64,000 nt of DNA. Source: Pseudomonas alliivorans (GTDB taxonomy: Bacteria; Pseudomonadota; Gammaproteobacteria; Pseudomonadales; Pseudomonadaceae). The stretch spans positions 248,001 to 312,000 of the forward strand of contig NZ_JAFFZW010000002.1 in assembly GCF_017826695.1 (NCBI RefSeq), in the 5' to 3' direction. Below, piece after piece: positions 36,858-47,134 of this stretch. Every line of letters starts with the position of its first letter. Within the stretch, counting starts at the first letter, position 1. The translations under genes were made by a program, and so were the position numbers. The notes under the pieces were generated by a model. That model was not told the origin of the DNA. It did no database searches and saw only the letters and a list, made by a program, of their open reading frames with translations.

Positions 36858-37703
36858 TCAACCCTCCTGGCTCTGGCCATTGAATGCGTCGCGCCAGCTC
36901 AGAAAACGTTTTTCCAGGCCTGCCAGCAGGCCGTCACTCAACTTGCCCAGGCTCGCCAGCACGACAATGGCGGCCAGGACGATGTCTGGGCGTGAGGTTT
37001 CGCGGCCGTCGCTGAGCAAGTACCCCAGGCCCTTCGTAGCGGCAATCAGCTCGGCGGCGACCAGAAACATCCACGCCAGACTCATGCCGCTGCGCAGTCC
37101 GGTAAACAGGCCGGGCAGAGCGGCAGGCAGAAGAATCCGCCGTGTCAGGCGATAGCGACTGAAACCGTTCATCTGCCCGACCTCCACCAGCTTGCGGTCA
37201 ATGCCGCGAATCGCTGCCACGCCATTGAGGTAGACCGGAAAAAACGCACCGATGGCAATCAGCACAATCTTCGACGTTTCTCCAATACCCAGCCACAACA
37301 GCAGCAACGGCACCCACGCCAGGCTCGGAATCGAACGCAGCCCGGCAAAAGCAGGTTCCAGGTACGCCTCGGCTTCACGACTCAGGCCCACCCAGGCGGC
37401 GAACAACAGCGCCAGGCTCGCGCCGATGGCGAAGCCGCTGAGCACACGCAGCAGGCTGGCGCCGATGTGTTTCCACAGCGAGCCCTCGGCCAGGTCGCCC
37501 AAGGTCATCACGATCTCGCTGGGCGCAGGCATCTGATAGGAGGGCAGCCAGCCGATCCGTACAACCAGCTCGAGAATCACGATGACCAGGAAGGGTAATA
37601 CCAACCCTTTACTGGATGTTTTATACCTTTCCCATACTCCGCGTTTCACCCGAGTCGACAGGGCAGGCTGCGCGCCCGGCAGCGTTTTTCCAGCGCTGTT
37701 CAT
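36858..37703 (-). CDS. ABC transporter permease, sulfonate/nitrate/taurine type (SsuC-like)
   Basis: 281 residues with about six membrane helices; the EAA-type loop includes VGQMNGFSRYRLTRRILLPA, and GLRSGMSLAWMFLVAAELIA is typical of SsuC/TauC. The start overlaps the stop of the binding-protein gene by four bases (ATGA). Substrate is probably an organosulfur compound, judged from the binding protein's family. Confidence 0.9.
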   Translation of the reverse strand: MNSAGKTLPGAQPALSTRVKRGVWERYKTSSKGLVLPFLVIVILELVVRIGWLPSYQMPAPSEIVMTLGDLAEGSLWKHIGASLLRVLSGFAIGASLALLFAAWVGLSREAEAYLEPAFAGLRSIPSLAWVPLLLLWLGIGETSKIVLIAIGAFFPVYLNGVAAIRGIDRKLVEVGQMNGFSRYRLTRRILLPAALPGLFTGLRSGMSLAWMFLVAAELIAATKGLGYLLSDGRETSRPDIVLAAIVVLASLGKLSDGLLAGLEKRFLSWRDAFNGQSQEG

Positions 37704-38710
37704 TGGCGAGCAATCACGGAAGCCGAAAAGTCAGGCGTGATCAATTGATCGACGACCTGTTCGACGTTCACACCTTTGCGCACCAGTTCTTCGGAAACCA
37801 GAATCGGCGCTGCGGCTTTGGAGGACTCAACATCCTTTGCGCTTAGTTGCGGCGCGCTCAGGTCAGTCCGTGACAATTGCAGGCGGGCCACTTCCAGCGG
37901 CAGCCCCGACTCCTGGGCCAGCAATCTGGCCAGTTCATCCGGGTGCTCGACTGCCCACTCACGCGCTTTCTCGTATGCCGTCATGACCGTTTTTATGGCC
38001 TCCGGATGTTCCTTGGCGTACGTCTCGGTGACGCTCAGCACGCCATAGCTGTTGAAGTCCTTGTTGCGATACAGCAGGCGTGAGCCTGCCTGGATTTCGC
38101 TGGCGGCCATGTGCGGGTCAAGACCTGCCCAAGCGTCCACATCGCCTTTTTCCAGCGCGATGCGGCCATCCGGGTGTTGCAGGTGCAGCAGTTCCACGTC
38201 GTCTTTCTTCAGGCCAGCCTGTTGCAACGCGCGCAGGGTGAACAGGTAAGGGTCGGTGCCTTTGGTGGCGGCGATTTTCTTGCCTTTGAGGTCAGCCACT
38301 GTTTGCAGAGGCGAATCCTTGCGCACCACGAACGCAGTCCATTCCGCTCGGCTGTAGACATACACCGACTTGATCGGGCTGCCATTGGCACGAGCCAGGA
38401 CTGCCGACAGACTGGCCGAAGAGGCGAAGTCGACACTGCCGCTGTTGAGGTATTCCAGTGACCGGTTGCTGCCCTGGCTCAGGACCCAGGTCACCTTTGA
38501 TTGCGGCAGCGCCTGCTCCAGCCAGCCGAAATGTTTGAGCACAAGACTCACGGGTGAGTAGTAGGCGTAATCCAGATGGATTTGCGCAGGAACTGTTTCA
38601 GCCGCTTGAGCGACCGGCTGCTGCGCAAAGACCAGAGCCATACTCACTAGCAACCCTTTGGCGAGTAAACGGGAGGTCTTCAAGCGAAACGCAGAGCGAA
38701 ATGATGGCAT
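37700..38710 (-). CDS. ABC substrate-binding protein, aliphatic-sulfonate type (SsuA-like)
   Basis: 336 residues with a Sec signal peptide ending near AQAAE (about residue 36), so it is periplasmic. Segments such as LDYAYYSPVSLVLKHFGWLE, WVLSQGSNRSLEYLNSGSVD and LKGKKIAATKGTDPYLFTL mark the SsuA/NrtA/TauA superfamily. No sulfonate monooxygenase (SsuD, TauD) lies beside it, so only uptake is encoded here. A sigma-54-like promoter lies about 95 bases upstream. Confidence 0.88.
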   Translation of the reverse strand: MPSFRSAFRLKTSRLLAKGLLVSMALVFAQQPVAQAAETVPAQIHLDYAYYSPVSLVLKHFGWLEQALPQSKVTWVLSQGSNRSLEYLNSGSVDFASSASLSAVLARANGSPIKSVYVYSRAEWTAFVVRKDSPLQTVADLKGKKIAATKGTDPYLFTLRALQQAGLKKDDVELLHLQHPDGRIALEKGDVDAWAGLDPHMAASEIQAGSRLLYRNKDFNSYGVLSVTETYAKEHPEAIKTVMTAYEKAREWAVEHPDELARLLAQESGLPLEVARLQLSRTDLSAPQLSAKDVESSKAAAPILVSEELVRKGVNVEQVVDQLITPDFSASVIARQ

Positions 38711-39195
38711 GGTGGGCGTCCAAGGTCAGGGATGAGGTGGCAGTACCGATTCTGTTATTTCCAATTCAGCAGTTGCATAGATTTAATATGCTTAAAAAGG
38801 AATATGCAGGCTCTGTGCCAGACCTGAAGCGGTTCAACTCAGCCTGTTTTGAAGTGATCCCGGGTGGCAGGTGCTGTTGTCCAGCGTGCAGTACTGTTCG
38901 CAAGCTGTTGCCCCACCCACAGTCGAAAGTGGTTGCGCGGTACTGCCTTGCTTAAGTTTTTGCAGAAAATCAGCCTATTTTTGGCCTCAAATGCAACAGA
39001 AAGGGATTTTTGGACTCCTATCGTCCGTATTCTTCATTCCGCAACATTGCAGTACTAGTCTTAATCCGTGATCAAGGGACACGTATTCGACTGATCCGCA
39101 GGGACAGAAAAGGGTGGCGAACCCGCTATGGCAAGCGCCTTCGCAGCAGCGACACGCTGACTTTTCCCTTAACCGCGTACCGGACTCAGACAATA
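38711..39195. other. Divergent intergenic region
   Basis: 485 bases between the SsuA-like gene (minus) and the phosphatase gene (plus). It contains the sigma-54-like site at 38805-38820. The frame of the phosphatase is open back to 39010, but that extension reads as non-coding and has no ribosome site. No other gene is supported. Confidence 0.45.
38805..38820 (-). promoter_or_regulatory. Candidate sigma-54 promoter of the sulfonate-type ABC operon
   Basis: On the minus strand TGGCACAGAGCCTGCA fits TGGCACRNNNNTTGCW with one mismatch and correct 12-base GG-to-GC spacing. It lies about 95 bases upstream of the binding-protein start and faces the operon. Sigma-54 control of organosulfur genes is known in Pseudomonas. 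Confidence 0.6.
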
Positions 39196-39882
39196 ATGAA
39201 TATTCCCAAACTCTCTTTGAGCAGCCGACTTCAGCGGCGTATTGCCTGGATTACTTTTCCTTCCGTTCTGATGGTTTCAGCCGTGCTGCTGTTTTCCATG
39301 GGCAAAGGCGTGTACGCCGATCCGAAAAACGGCACCCAGACGCTGGTTTTCCTGCGTCATGCCGAAAAGCCTTCCATGGGACTGGGCCAGTTGAATTGTC
39401 AGGGTCTCAACCGGGCAATCGAATTGTCCGAACTGTTGCCCAAGGAGTTTGGCAAGGCCGACTTCATTTTCGCGGCCAATCCAAGTCGGCACGTGGAAGA
39501 GGGTGATGGCGACCTTTCCTACAGCTACGTCCGCCCCCTCATGACGGTTGGCCCGAGCGCGATCAAGCTTGGCCTGCCGATCAACATCGATTTTGGTGCC
39601 AACGACACCAGCGATCTGGCTGACGAACTGATGCACGACAAGTACCACAACGCGATCATTTACACCGCCTGGTCCCACGGCTATCTGCCAGAACTGATCA
39701 ACAAGGTGGCCAAGGAAGCGTCCGGCAAGGACGTGAAGCTGGTCAATGACTGGGAAGGCGACGATTTCGACTCAGTGGTTGTCGTGACCCTGAAATGGGT
39801 AGATGGCAAGGCCACGCTGGAATATCAGAACCACAAACAGGGCCTGAACAACGGAGCCGAAGCGTGCCCGCAATCAACGTGA
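39196..39882 (+). CDS. Histidine phosphatase family protein, membrane-anchored or exported
   Basis: 228 residues. A hydrophobic segment at about 17-36 (IAWITFPSVLMVSAVLLFSM) is a signal anchor or uncleaved signal. The catalytic segment FLRHAEKP near residue 52 is the R-H-(A/G) motif with phospho-accepting His, and AWSHGYLP carries the second conserved His. The substrate is unknown. The ATG at 39196 gives a normal envelope-protein N-terminus; the ORF extends upstream without support. Confidence 0.78.
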   Translation: MNIPKLSLSSRLQRRIAWITFPSVLMVSAVLLFSMGKGVYADPKNGTQTLVFLRHAEKPSMGLGQLNCQGLNRAIELSELLPKEFGKADFIFAANPSRHVEEGDGDLSYSYVRPLMTVGPSAIKLGLPINIDFGANDTSDLADELMHDKYHNAIIYTAWSHGYLPELINKVAKEASGKDVKLVNDWEGDDFDSVVVVTLKWVDGKATLEYQNHKQGLNNGAEACPQST

Positions 39883-40113
39883 GAACGTCGTCGGCAAGTT
39901 GCTGAACACATCGGATCAGGCTGCTGGCCGACGATGAACAATGACGCGATTTCCTGACACGCCGTGTCGACTGCATCGCCTGCCAGCAACCTCCCACGGT
40001 TCGGTCTTTGCTGCGCGACAGCGCGACGTCGAAGACGTGGGTGAGGTCTCCCACATAGCGTGTCTCTTCAGTCAGTCAGTCGATGTTCGATCACGCTGAT
40101 CAGACTTGTCGGA

Positions 40114-41109
40114 TCAACCGTTGATAAACTTCATCGACTCCGCCCCGTAGCGCTCACCGGCCACGGCACCTTCGGCCGGAAAGATCGCATCCAGCTGCGC
40201 CAGTTCGTCTTTGCTCAACGCCACCGAAGCCGCCGCCACGTTGCTTTCCAGGTACTTGCGCTGTTTGGTACCGGGAATCGGGATGATGTCGTCGCCCTGG
40301 GCCAGAACCCAGGCCAGGGCCAATTGCGAAGCGCTGACGCCCTTGGCGGCTGCGATGGCTTTGACCTTTTCCACCAGTTCCAGATTGCGGTTGAAGTTCT
40401 CACCCTGAAAGCGCGGGCTGAAACGGCGGTAGTCGTCTGCTGCAAAATCGTCCGGGGTGCGCAGTTCGCCAGTCAGAAAGCCTCGCCCCAGCGGGCTGTA
40501 AGCCACGAACGCGATGCCCAGACGACGGCAGGTGGCAAGCACGTCGTCCTGCTCCGGATCGCGCGACCATAGCGAATACTCGCTTTGCACAGCCGCCAGT
40601 GGATGAACCTTGTGGGCGCGCTCGATGGTGTGTGCGCTGGCTTCGCAAATACCGATGTGACGCACTTTGCCGGCCTTGACCAGCTCGGCCATGACGCCAA
40701 TGGTTTCCTCGATCGGCACATTCGGATCGACGCGGTGCTGGTAATACAGGTCCAGATAGTCAGTGTTCAAGCGCCTGAGGCTGCCATCGATGGCCTGACG
40801 TACATACTCGGGACGGCCATCGACACCGCGGGCGTGGGGATCGTCGCTGCGCACAATGCCGAACTTGCTGGCCAGATAAAGGCTGTCGCGCTTGCCCTGC
40901 AGCGCACGGCCGAGAAGGGCTTCGTTGGTGTGCGGGCCGTACATGTCGGCGGTGTCGAAAAAGCTGACACCCAATTCAAGAGCGCGATGCAGTGTCGCAA
41001 TGGATTCCTGCTCGTCGAAGCCCGTGGTGTAGAAGTCCGACATGCCCATGCAGCCAAGACCAATCGCTGAAACCTGCGGGCCTTGATGGCCGAGTTGACG
41101 TGTGATCAC
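40114..41109 (-). CDS. Aldo/keto reductase
   Basis: 331 residues. The AKR barrel is shown by [11 protein letters not shown], the catalytic Asp/Tyr in [18 protein letters not shown], the Lys in LYLASKFGI and the catalytic-pocket HR in LYYQHRVDP. The C-terminal [18 protein letters not shown] binds NADPH phosphate. It resembles the AKR13/YajO-like reductases, which reduce varied aldehydes. The gene is divergent from the lexA2 operon, about 200 bases away. Confidence 0.9.
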   Translation of the reverse strand: MITRQLGHQGPQVSAIGLGCMGMSDFYTTGFDEQESIATLHRALELGVSFFDTADMYGPHTNEALLGRALQGKRDSLYLASKFGIVRSDDPHARGVDGRPEYVRQAIDGSLRRLNTDYLDLYYQHRVDPNVPIEETIGVMAELVKAGKVRHIGICEASAHTIERAHKVHPLAAVQSEYSLWSRDPEQDDVLATCRRLGIAFVAYSPLGRGFLTGELRTPDDFAADDYRRFSPRFQGENFNRNLELVEKVKAIAAAKGVSASQLALAWVLAQGDDIIPIPGTKQRKYLESNVAAASVALSKDELAQLDAIFPAEGAVAGERYGAESMKFING

Positions 41110-41304
41110 GATGTTTTCTCCCTGGAATGAAAAGACAGATCAAGTGTGTGCTCTTCGCATTGCGCAATAAACCGGCTGTTTCTGATTTAACTGTTCGTTT
41201 TATCTAAACAATCCAAGGCGCAATACCGCCTGCAAGCACGGCAACCATGACCCGGCGACATGGCTGATCCGACAAAACGCACTAGCCAGAAAAAACGCAA
41301 AAGA

Positions 41305-41316
41305 GTACAAATGTAC
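41305..41316 (+). promoter_or_regulatory. LexA2-type SOS box
   Basis: GTACAAATGTAC is a perfect GTAC-N4-GTAC palindrome. Pseudomonas LexA2 proteins recognise GTAC-N4-GTGC-type boxes, different from the CTG-N10-CAG of LexA1. It sits directly in front of the lexA2 start, so autorepression of the whole mutagenesis cassette is expected. Confidence 0.75.
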
Positions 41317-41319
41317 TCC

Positions 41320-41928
41320 ATGAGCACATTATCTCCCCGTCGCAGCGCCATCCTTACCTTCATCCGCGATCGCATCGCGCAGCAAGGGCAATCACCGAGC
41401 CTGGCGGAAATCTCCGAGGCCTTCGGGTTTGCTTCACGCAGCGTGGCGCGCAAACACATTGTGGCCCTGACCGAAGCCGGACTGATTGAAGTCATGCCGC
41501 ATCAGGCTCGCGGCATTCGTCTGGTGCAGAATCAATCCCGACCAGAGCTGCTGGAAATCCCTGTGCTGGGACGTGTCGCTGCCGGTGCCCCCATCGGGCC
41601 TGATCTCGACATTCACGCCACATTACATCTGGATCGCGGCACCTTTACCCGTGTGCCCGACTACCTGCTGCGAGTGCAGGGCGACTCCATGATCGAGGAC
41701 GGCATTCTCGACGGTGATCTGGTCGGCGTGCACCGCAACCCGCAGGCCAGCGACGGTCAGATCGTTGTCGCCCGACTGGACGGCGAAGTCACCATCAAGC
41801 GTCTGCGGCACAGTGCCGACGGACTTCAGTTGCTGCCGCGCAATCCTGCCTACAACCCCATCATTGTTACGCCGGATCAGGACTTCGCAATCGAAGGCGT
41901 GTTCTGCGGTCTGGTCCGGCGCGAATGA
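41320..41928 (+). CDS. lexA2: LexA2 repressor of the SOS mutagenesis cassette
   Basis: 202 residues. The N-terminal winged helix binds DNA, with SLAEISEAFGFASRSVARKH (residues 27-46) as the recognition region. The C-terminal S24 self-cleaving domain shows the Ala88-Gly89 cleavage bond (VAAGAP), Ser123 in QGDSMIE and Lys160 in VTIKR. RecA-stimulated self-cleavage should release the operon after DNA damage. The start chosen follows the GTAC palindrome; ATG 41311 lies within it. The stop overlaps the imuA start (ATGA). Confidence 0.92.
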   Translation: MSTLSPRRSAILTFIRDRIAQQGQSPSLAEISEAFGFASRSVARKHIVALTEAGLIEVMPHQARGIRLVQNQSRPELLEIPVLGRVAAGAPIGPDLDIHATLHLDRGTFTRVPDYLLRVQGDSMIEDGILDGDLVGVHRNPQASDGQIVVARLDGEVTIKRLRHSADGLQLLPRNPAYNPIIVTPDQDFAIEGVFCGLVRRE

Positions 41929-42548
41929 TGGGCGCTGTCGTCAGCCTGGACAGCCTGCTGGACGAACGCAGGGTCTGGAAGGGGCGTCAGCAGTCTGCGC
42001 CGCAGGTCAGTCCGCAGCCCAGCGGCCATGCCTTGCTCGACAGCGTGCTGCCCACTGGCGGCTGGCCGCCCTCGGCACTGACTGAAGTCCTGATTCCGGC
42101 CAATGGCAGTGGCGAGTTGCGTCTGTTGTGGCCCAGTCTGGCGCGGCTCTCCGGCATGGGGGAGCGTATCGTGCTGGTTGCGCCGCCTTATCTGCCGTAT
42201 CCGCAGGCCTGGCTGGCTGCCGGAGTCGATTTGCGGCAGATGACCCTGATCGAGGCCAGCGCCAAAGATGCCTTGTGGGCCGCTGAACAATGTTTGCGTT
42301 CCGGCAGCTGTGGCGCAGTGGTGTGCTGGCCCGGCATGGTCGACGACCGTGCGTTGCGTCGCCTGCAGGTGGCTGCCGAAACCGGGCAGACCCTGGCTTT
42401 CGCCTGTCGGCCCCAACAGGCCGCTGCCAACCCGTCGCCCGCTGCGTTGCGTATTGCTGTCGATATCCGTCCCGCACAATTGCGGGTGCTCAAATGCCGC
42501 GGCGGGCTTGCTCCCGCCTTGCCGATACCTTTCCCGACCGACGCTTGA
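41925..42548 (+). CDS. imuA: ImuA, translesion mutagenesis accessory protein
   Basis: 207 residues, a shortened RecA/SulA-like protein: LLDSVLPTGGWPPSALTEVL and RLLWPSLARLSGMGERIVLV follow the RecA-fold order, without a complete Walker A. In other bacteria ImuA works with ImuB and the DnaE2 polymerase to copy damaged DNA. It overlaps lexA2 by four bases and is seven bases from imuB. Confidence 0.88.
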   Translation: MMGAVVSLDSLLDERRVWKGRQQSAPQVSPQPSGHALLDSVLPTGGWPPSALTEVLIPANGSGELRLLWPSLARLSGMGERIVLVAPPYLPYPQAWLAAGVDLRQMTLIEASAKDALWAAEQCLRSGSCGAVVCWPGMVDDRALRRLQVAAETGQTLAFACRPQQAAANPSPAALRIAVDIRPAQLRVLKCRGGLAPALPIPFPTDA

Positions 42549-42555
42549 GGTTCTT

Positions 42556-43971
42556 ATGCTGTGGGCCTGTGTCTTGCTGCCGCAACTGGCACTCGACGGC
42601 GTCATGCGCCGCCATACCGATCCGGATGAACCGCTGGCCCTGATCAGCGGCAGTGCCCAGCGTCGGGTGCTGCAGGCCGTCAACCCGGCCGCGCGGGCAT
42701 TGGGCCTGCGACCCGGTCAGTCGCTCAGTGCGGCGCAGGCATTGGCGTCAGGTTTCGTCATGGTCCCTCATGATCCGTCTGAAACCGAGCGCTTGCAGCA
42801 ACTGCTGGCAGCCTGGGCCTACGGTTTCAGCTCCAACGTCAGCCTCAAATACCCACGCGTTCTGCTGATGGAAATCGAGTCCAGCCTGAAGCTGTTCGGG
42901 CCGTGGCCAGTGTTCGAGGCCAGGTTGCGCGAAGAACTGACCGGGCTCGGCTTTCGTCATCGTATAGTCGTGGCCCCCAACCCGATTGCGGCCCGCATGC
43001 TGGCCAACATGCACGACGGGTTGAGCATCGATTGCCCGCATGATCTGCGTCGCACGCTGGAGCAGATGCCCGTGGACCGCATCGGTCTCGGTCGTGAGGT
43101 GGCAACCGCTTTGGCCCGCATGGGGCTGCGAAATGTCCGGCAGGTGCTGGCTCTGCCGCGTGACACCCTGGCAAGGCGTTTTCCTGCCAGCGTGTTGCAG
43201 CATATCGATACGCTGCTGGGCGAGCGGCCGGTCGCTCTTGAGTGCTATATGCCGCCGGACTTTTTCGACCTGCGCATCGAATTGAATTTCGACGTCGAAT
43301 CGCATCAGGCGCTTCTGTTTCCGCTCAAACGCCTGATTGCCGATCTGGCCATGTTTCTGACCGGTCGCGACAGTGGCGTACAACGATTTGCCCTGCATCT
43401 GGAGCATGTCGACGGACCGGACACGGTCATGCAAGTCGGCTTGCTCAGCGCCGAACGTGATGCCTCGATGCTGTTCGAACTGGCCCGCGGCAGGCTGGAG
43501 CAGGTGCTGGTGGGGTCTCCGGTGCGGGCGGTGCGCTTGCTGGCGCAGGACTTGCCCGATTTCGTCCCGACGCACCGAACCCTGTTCGATGAGCGCGAGC
43601 AACAGACGCTGCCCTGGGAGCAGTTGCGCGAGCGCCTGCGGGCACGGTTGGGCGACGAGTCGGTCAGCGGCCTGAGGGCGCTTGCCGATCATCGCCCCGA
43701 GTGCGCCTGGCGGCCAGCGACGGAAAGCAGGGTGAGTGCGCAAGTCCTCAGTCATCCGCGTCCGGGCTGGTTGCTGCACCAGCCACAACCATTGCCCGCG
43801 CATACCACCCGCATCGTGGCCGGACCTGAGCGCATCGAGTCAGGCTGGTGGGACGGCGGCGATGTGCGACGCGATTATTATTTGGTGGAAACCCTCAACG
43901 GCCAGCGCGCCTGGGCCTACCGAAGGGTGGGTGAAAACGGCGAGCTGCTGCTGCACGGCTGGTTCGCGTGA
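42556..43971 (+). CDS. imuB: ImuB, Y-family polymerase-like protein lacking the active site
   Basis: 471 residues. The fold follows Y-family polymerases, but the N-terminus reads [19 protein letters not shown], where active polymerases have acidic metal ligands, and the second catalytic region reads [13 protein letters not shown]; this fits the non-catalytic ImuB group. A possible beta-clamp-binding motif, QQTLPW, lies near residue 349, where ImuB proteins have one. ImuB is the hub that joins clamp, ImuA and DnaE2. Its stop overlaps the dnaE2 GTG start. Confidence 0.9.
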   Translation: MLWACVLLPQLALDGVMRRHTDPDEPLALISGSAQRRVLQAVNPAARALGLRPGQSLSAAQALASGFVMVPHDPSETERLQQLLAAWAYGFSSNVSLKYPRVLLMEIESSLKLFGPWPVFEARLREELTGLGFRHRIVVAPNPIAARMLANMHDGLSIDCPHDLRRTLEQMPVDRIGLGREVATALARMGLRNVRQVLALPRDTLARRFPASVLQHIDTLLGERPVALECYMPPDFFDLRIELNFDVESHQALLFPLKRLIADLAMFLTGRDSGVQRFALHLEHVDGPDTVMQVGLLSAERDASMLFELARGRLEQVLVGSPVRAVRLLAQDLPDFVPTHRTLFDEREQQTLPWEQLRERLRARLGDESVSGLRALADHRPECAWRPATESRVSAQVLSHPRPGWLLHQPQPLPAHTTRIVAGPERIESGWWDGGDVRRDYYLVETLNGQRAWAYRRVGENGELLLHGWFA

Positions 43972-46900
43972 GCATGGATTACGCCGAGCTGCATTGCCTG
44001 TCGAACTTCAGCTTCCAGCGTGGCGCGTCCAGTGCCCAGGAGTTGTTTCAGCGCGCGAAACGGCATGGTTACGCGGCGCTGGCGATCACCGACGAATGCA
44101 CGCTGGCCGGGATTGTAAGGGCGTGGCAGGCCTCGAAGGACAGCGGCCTGCCACTGATCGTCGGCAGCGAGATGCAGATCGAAAACGGGCCGAAGATCGT
44201 CCTGCTGGTGGAAGACCTGATCGGCTATCAGACGCTGTGCCGGATCATCACCTTGGCCCGGCGTCGCGCCAAAAAGGGCGAGTACCGGCTGTTGCGCGAT
44301 GACTTCGAGATGCCGTTCAACGGTTTGCTGGTGATCTGGTTGCCGGACATCGAAAGTGATGCGCAAGCCTGTCTGGCTCAGGGCAACTGGTTACGTGACC
44401 GGTTTGCCGAGCGCCTGTGGCTCGGCGTCGAGCTGCATCGCGGACCTGATGACGAACAGCGGCTTGCGGATCTGCTGGCATTGGCGCAGTCCCTGAGCAT
44501 TCCGGCGGTGGCCAGCGGTGATGTGCACATGCACGCGCGGGGACGACGTGCGTTGCAGGACACCATGACCGCCATCCGTCACCACACAACGGTGGCCGAG
44601 GCGGGCCATTTGCTGTTCGCCAATGGCGAGCGCCATTTACGCACACCGGATGCGCTTGCCGAGCTATACCCCGACTGGCTGTTGGCCGAATCGGTACGCA
44701 TTGCTCGCCGCTGCATATTCGATCTTGGCGATTTGAATTACGAATACCCCCATGAGCTGGTACCCAAGGGCCAGACACCGTCGTCCTGGCTGCGTGAACT
44801 GACCGAGCGTGGCGTGCGCAAACGCTGGCCCGATGGTGTGCGTCCGACAACCCGCGAGCAGGTCGAGAAGGAACTGGCCCTGATCGCAGAAATGAAGTTC
44901 GACAGCTACTTCCTCACCGTGCATGACATCGTCGAATTTGCCCGCAGCCAGCACATTCTCTGCCAGGGACGCGGATCGGCGGCCAACTCGGTGGTGTGTT
45001 ACGCATTGGGGATTACCGAGCTGAATCCGGAGAAAAGCAACCTGCTGTTCGAGCGCTTTATCTCCAGAGAGCGCAACGAACCGCCCGACATTGACGTGGA
45101 TTTCGAGCACGACCGCCGCGAAGAAGTCATTCAGTACGTGTTCCGGCGCTATGGTCGGGGCAGGGCGGCACTCACTGCCGTGGCCAGTACTTATCACGGT
45201 TCCGGCGCGATGCGTGATGTGGCCCGCGTGCTGGGCTTGCCGCCGGATCAGATTAACGCACTGGCCGATGCCTTCAGCCGCTGGAGCGATACGCTGCCAT
45301 CCCCCGAGCGGCTGCGCGAATACGGCTTGGACCCCGAAGCCCCGATGCTCAAACGGGTGCTGGCCTTGAGTGAAGAACTGATCGGCTTTCCCCGGCATTT
45401 GTCCCAGCATCCGGGCGGGTTCGTGATTTCCGAGCACCCGCTGGACACCTTGGTACCGGTCGAGAACGCCGCCATGGCCGAGCGCACTATCATTCAGTGG
45501 GACAAGGATGATCTGGATCTGGTGGGTCTGCTGAAGGTCGATATTCTGGCTCTGGGCATGCTCAGCGCGCTGCGCAGAACGTTTGATCTGGTGCATTTGC
45601 ACAGGGGTAAACAGTGGACGTTGGCGACCATGGAAGCTGATGACCGCCCGACCTACGAGATGATCAGCCGTGCCGACACCATCGGTGTGTTCCAGATCGA
45701 GTCGCGTGCGCAGATGGCCATGCTGCCGCGCCTGAGACCCGAGAAGTTCTACGATCTGGTGATCGAAGTGGCCATCGTCCGGCCGGGGCCTATTCAAGGC
45801 GACATGGTTCACCCGTACCTGCGCAGGCGTAACCGGGAAGAGGAGATTACCTATCCGCCAAAATTGAAAAACGTGTTCGAACGTACCCTCGGCGTGCCGC
45901 TGTTTCAGGAGCAGGTCATGGAAGTGGCAATCATCGCCGCGGACTACACGCCTGGCGAGGCCGACCAGTTGCGTCGCTCAATGGCAGCCTGGAAGCGCCA
46001 CGGCGGGCTTGAGCCGCATCGCGAGCGTCTGACCAAGGGCATGTTGAAGAACGGCTACGAGCAAGACTTTGCCGACCGTATCTTTGAGCAGATCAAGGGC
46101 TTCGGCAGTTACGGCTTTCCCGAGTCCCATGCCGCCAGCTTCGCCTTGCTGACTTACGCCAGTTGCTGGCTCAAGTGCCATGAGCCGGCAGCCTTTACCT
46201 GTGCGCTGATCAACAGTTGGCCGATGGGGTTTTACAGCCCCGATCAACTGTTGCAGGACGCGCGCCGCCACCACATCGAAATCCGTCCGGTGGACGTGCG
46301 TTACAGTGACTGGGATTGCTCGCTTGAACCTGTCGAACACCCTGACTACAGACGTAATCTGGCGATCCGTCTGGGCATGCGCATGGTGCGCGGTTTTCGG
46401 GAAGACGATGCGCTGCGTATCGAACGCGCCAGAGCGACGCGTGCATTCTGCGATGCCACCGACCTGACGATTCGTGCCGGACTGGACAACCGTGCTGCCG
46501 AGTCGCTGGCCGATTCCGGTGCGTTGCGCGGGCTGATCGGTCATCGACATCGGGCGCGCTGGGAAGTGGCGGGTGTGGAGGCGCAGCGACCGTTGTTCGA
46601 TGATCTGCCCAGCGAGGAACATCAGGTCACACTGCCGTTACCCACCGTGGCCGAGGACCTGGTCGCCGACTACGCCACGATGGGTACGACGCTGGGGCCG
46701 CATCCGCTGGCCTTGTTGCGTCGGCAGTTGGCGGCCAAGCGCTTTCGCAGCTCGCGGGACCTGCTCACACTGGAAAATGACCGGACCCTCAGCGTGGCGG
46801 GGCTGGTCATTGGCAGGCAACGCCCCGGCACGGCCAGTGGTGTGACCTTCGTGACGCTGGAGGATGAATTCGGAATGGTCAACGTCGTGGTCTGGCGCGA

Positions 46901-47063
46901 TCTGGCCGAACGGCAACGCAAAGTGCTGGTCGGTTCACAGTTGCTGCAGGTGTTCGGGCGTCTGGAGTCCAAGAGCGGCGTGCGACATCTGATCGCCCGG
47001 CGCCTCTATGATCTGACGCCCCTGCTGACCGGGCTGGATGTGCGCAGCCGGGATTTCCAGTGA
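43968..47063 (+). CDS. dnaE2: Error-prone DNA polymerase DnaE2 (ImuC)
   Basis: 1,031 residues, a C-family polymerase. It opens with a PHP domain ([17 protein letters not shown]), followed by the palm with [17 protein letters not shown] and the catalytic acidic string [16 protein letters not shown] near 370, and [12 protein letters not shown] with the third Asp. The usual C-terminal helix-hairpin-helix and OB-fold parts are present, shorter than in replicative DnaE (about 1,170). The GTG at 43968 overlaps the imuB stop (GTGA); the ATG at 43974 is an alternative. With ImuA and ImuB it forms the SOS mutasome. Confidence 0.94.
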   Translation: MSMDYAELHCLSNFSFQRGASSAQELFQRAKRHGYAALAITDECTLAGIVRAWQASKDSGLPLIVGSEMQIENGPKIVLLVEDLIGYQTLCRIITLARRRAKKGEYRLLRDDFEMPFNGLLVIWLPDIESDAQACLAQGNWLRDRFAERLWLGVELHRGPDDEQRLADLLALAQSLSIPAVASGDVHMHARGRRALQDTMTAIRHHTTVAEAGHLLFANGERHLRTPDALAELYPDWLLAESVRIARRCIFDLGDLNYEYPHELVPKGQTPSSWLRELTERGVRKRWPDGVRPTTREQVEKELALIAEMKFDSYFLTVHDIVEFARSQHILCQGRGSAANSVVCYALGITELNPEKSNLLFERFISRERNEPPDIDVDFEHDRREEVIQYVFRRYGRGRAALTAVASTYHGSGAMRDVARVLGLPPDQINALADAFSRWSDTLPSPERLREYGLDPEAPMLKRVLALSEELIGFPRHLSQHPGGFVISEHPLDTLVPVENAAMAERTIIQWDKDDLDLVGLLKVDILALGMLSALRRTFDLVHLHRGKQWTLATMEADDRPTYEMISRADTIGVFQIESRAQMAMLPRLRPEKFYDLVIEVAIVRPGPIQGDMVHPYLRRRNREEEITYPPKLKNVFERTLGVPLFQEQVMEVAIIAADYTPGEADQLRRSMAAWKRHGGLEPHRERLTKGMLKNGYEQDFADRIFEQIKGFGSYGFPESHAASFALLTYASCWLKCHEPAAFTCALINSWPMGFYSPDQLLQDARRHHIEIRPVDVRYSDWDCSLEPVEHPDYRRNLAIRLGMRMVRGFREDDALRIERARATRAFCDATDLTIRAGLDNRAAESLADSGALRGLIGHRHRARWEVAGVEAQRPLFDDLPSEEHQVTLPLPTVAEDLVADYATMGTTLGPHPLALLRRQLAAKRFRSSRDLLTLENDRTLSVAGLVIGRQRPGTASGVTFVTLEDEFGMVNVVVWRDLAERQRKVLVGSQLLQVFGRLESKSGVRHLIARRLYDLTPLLTGLDVRSRDFQ

Positions 47064-47134
47064 GCGCAAGACGCAAGCGGGCGCGCAACTTGCAGTGTTG
47101 AACGCCTTTTCAGACTGTCCACGAGAGGTCCTGC

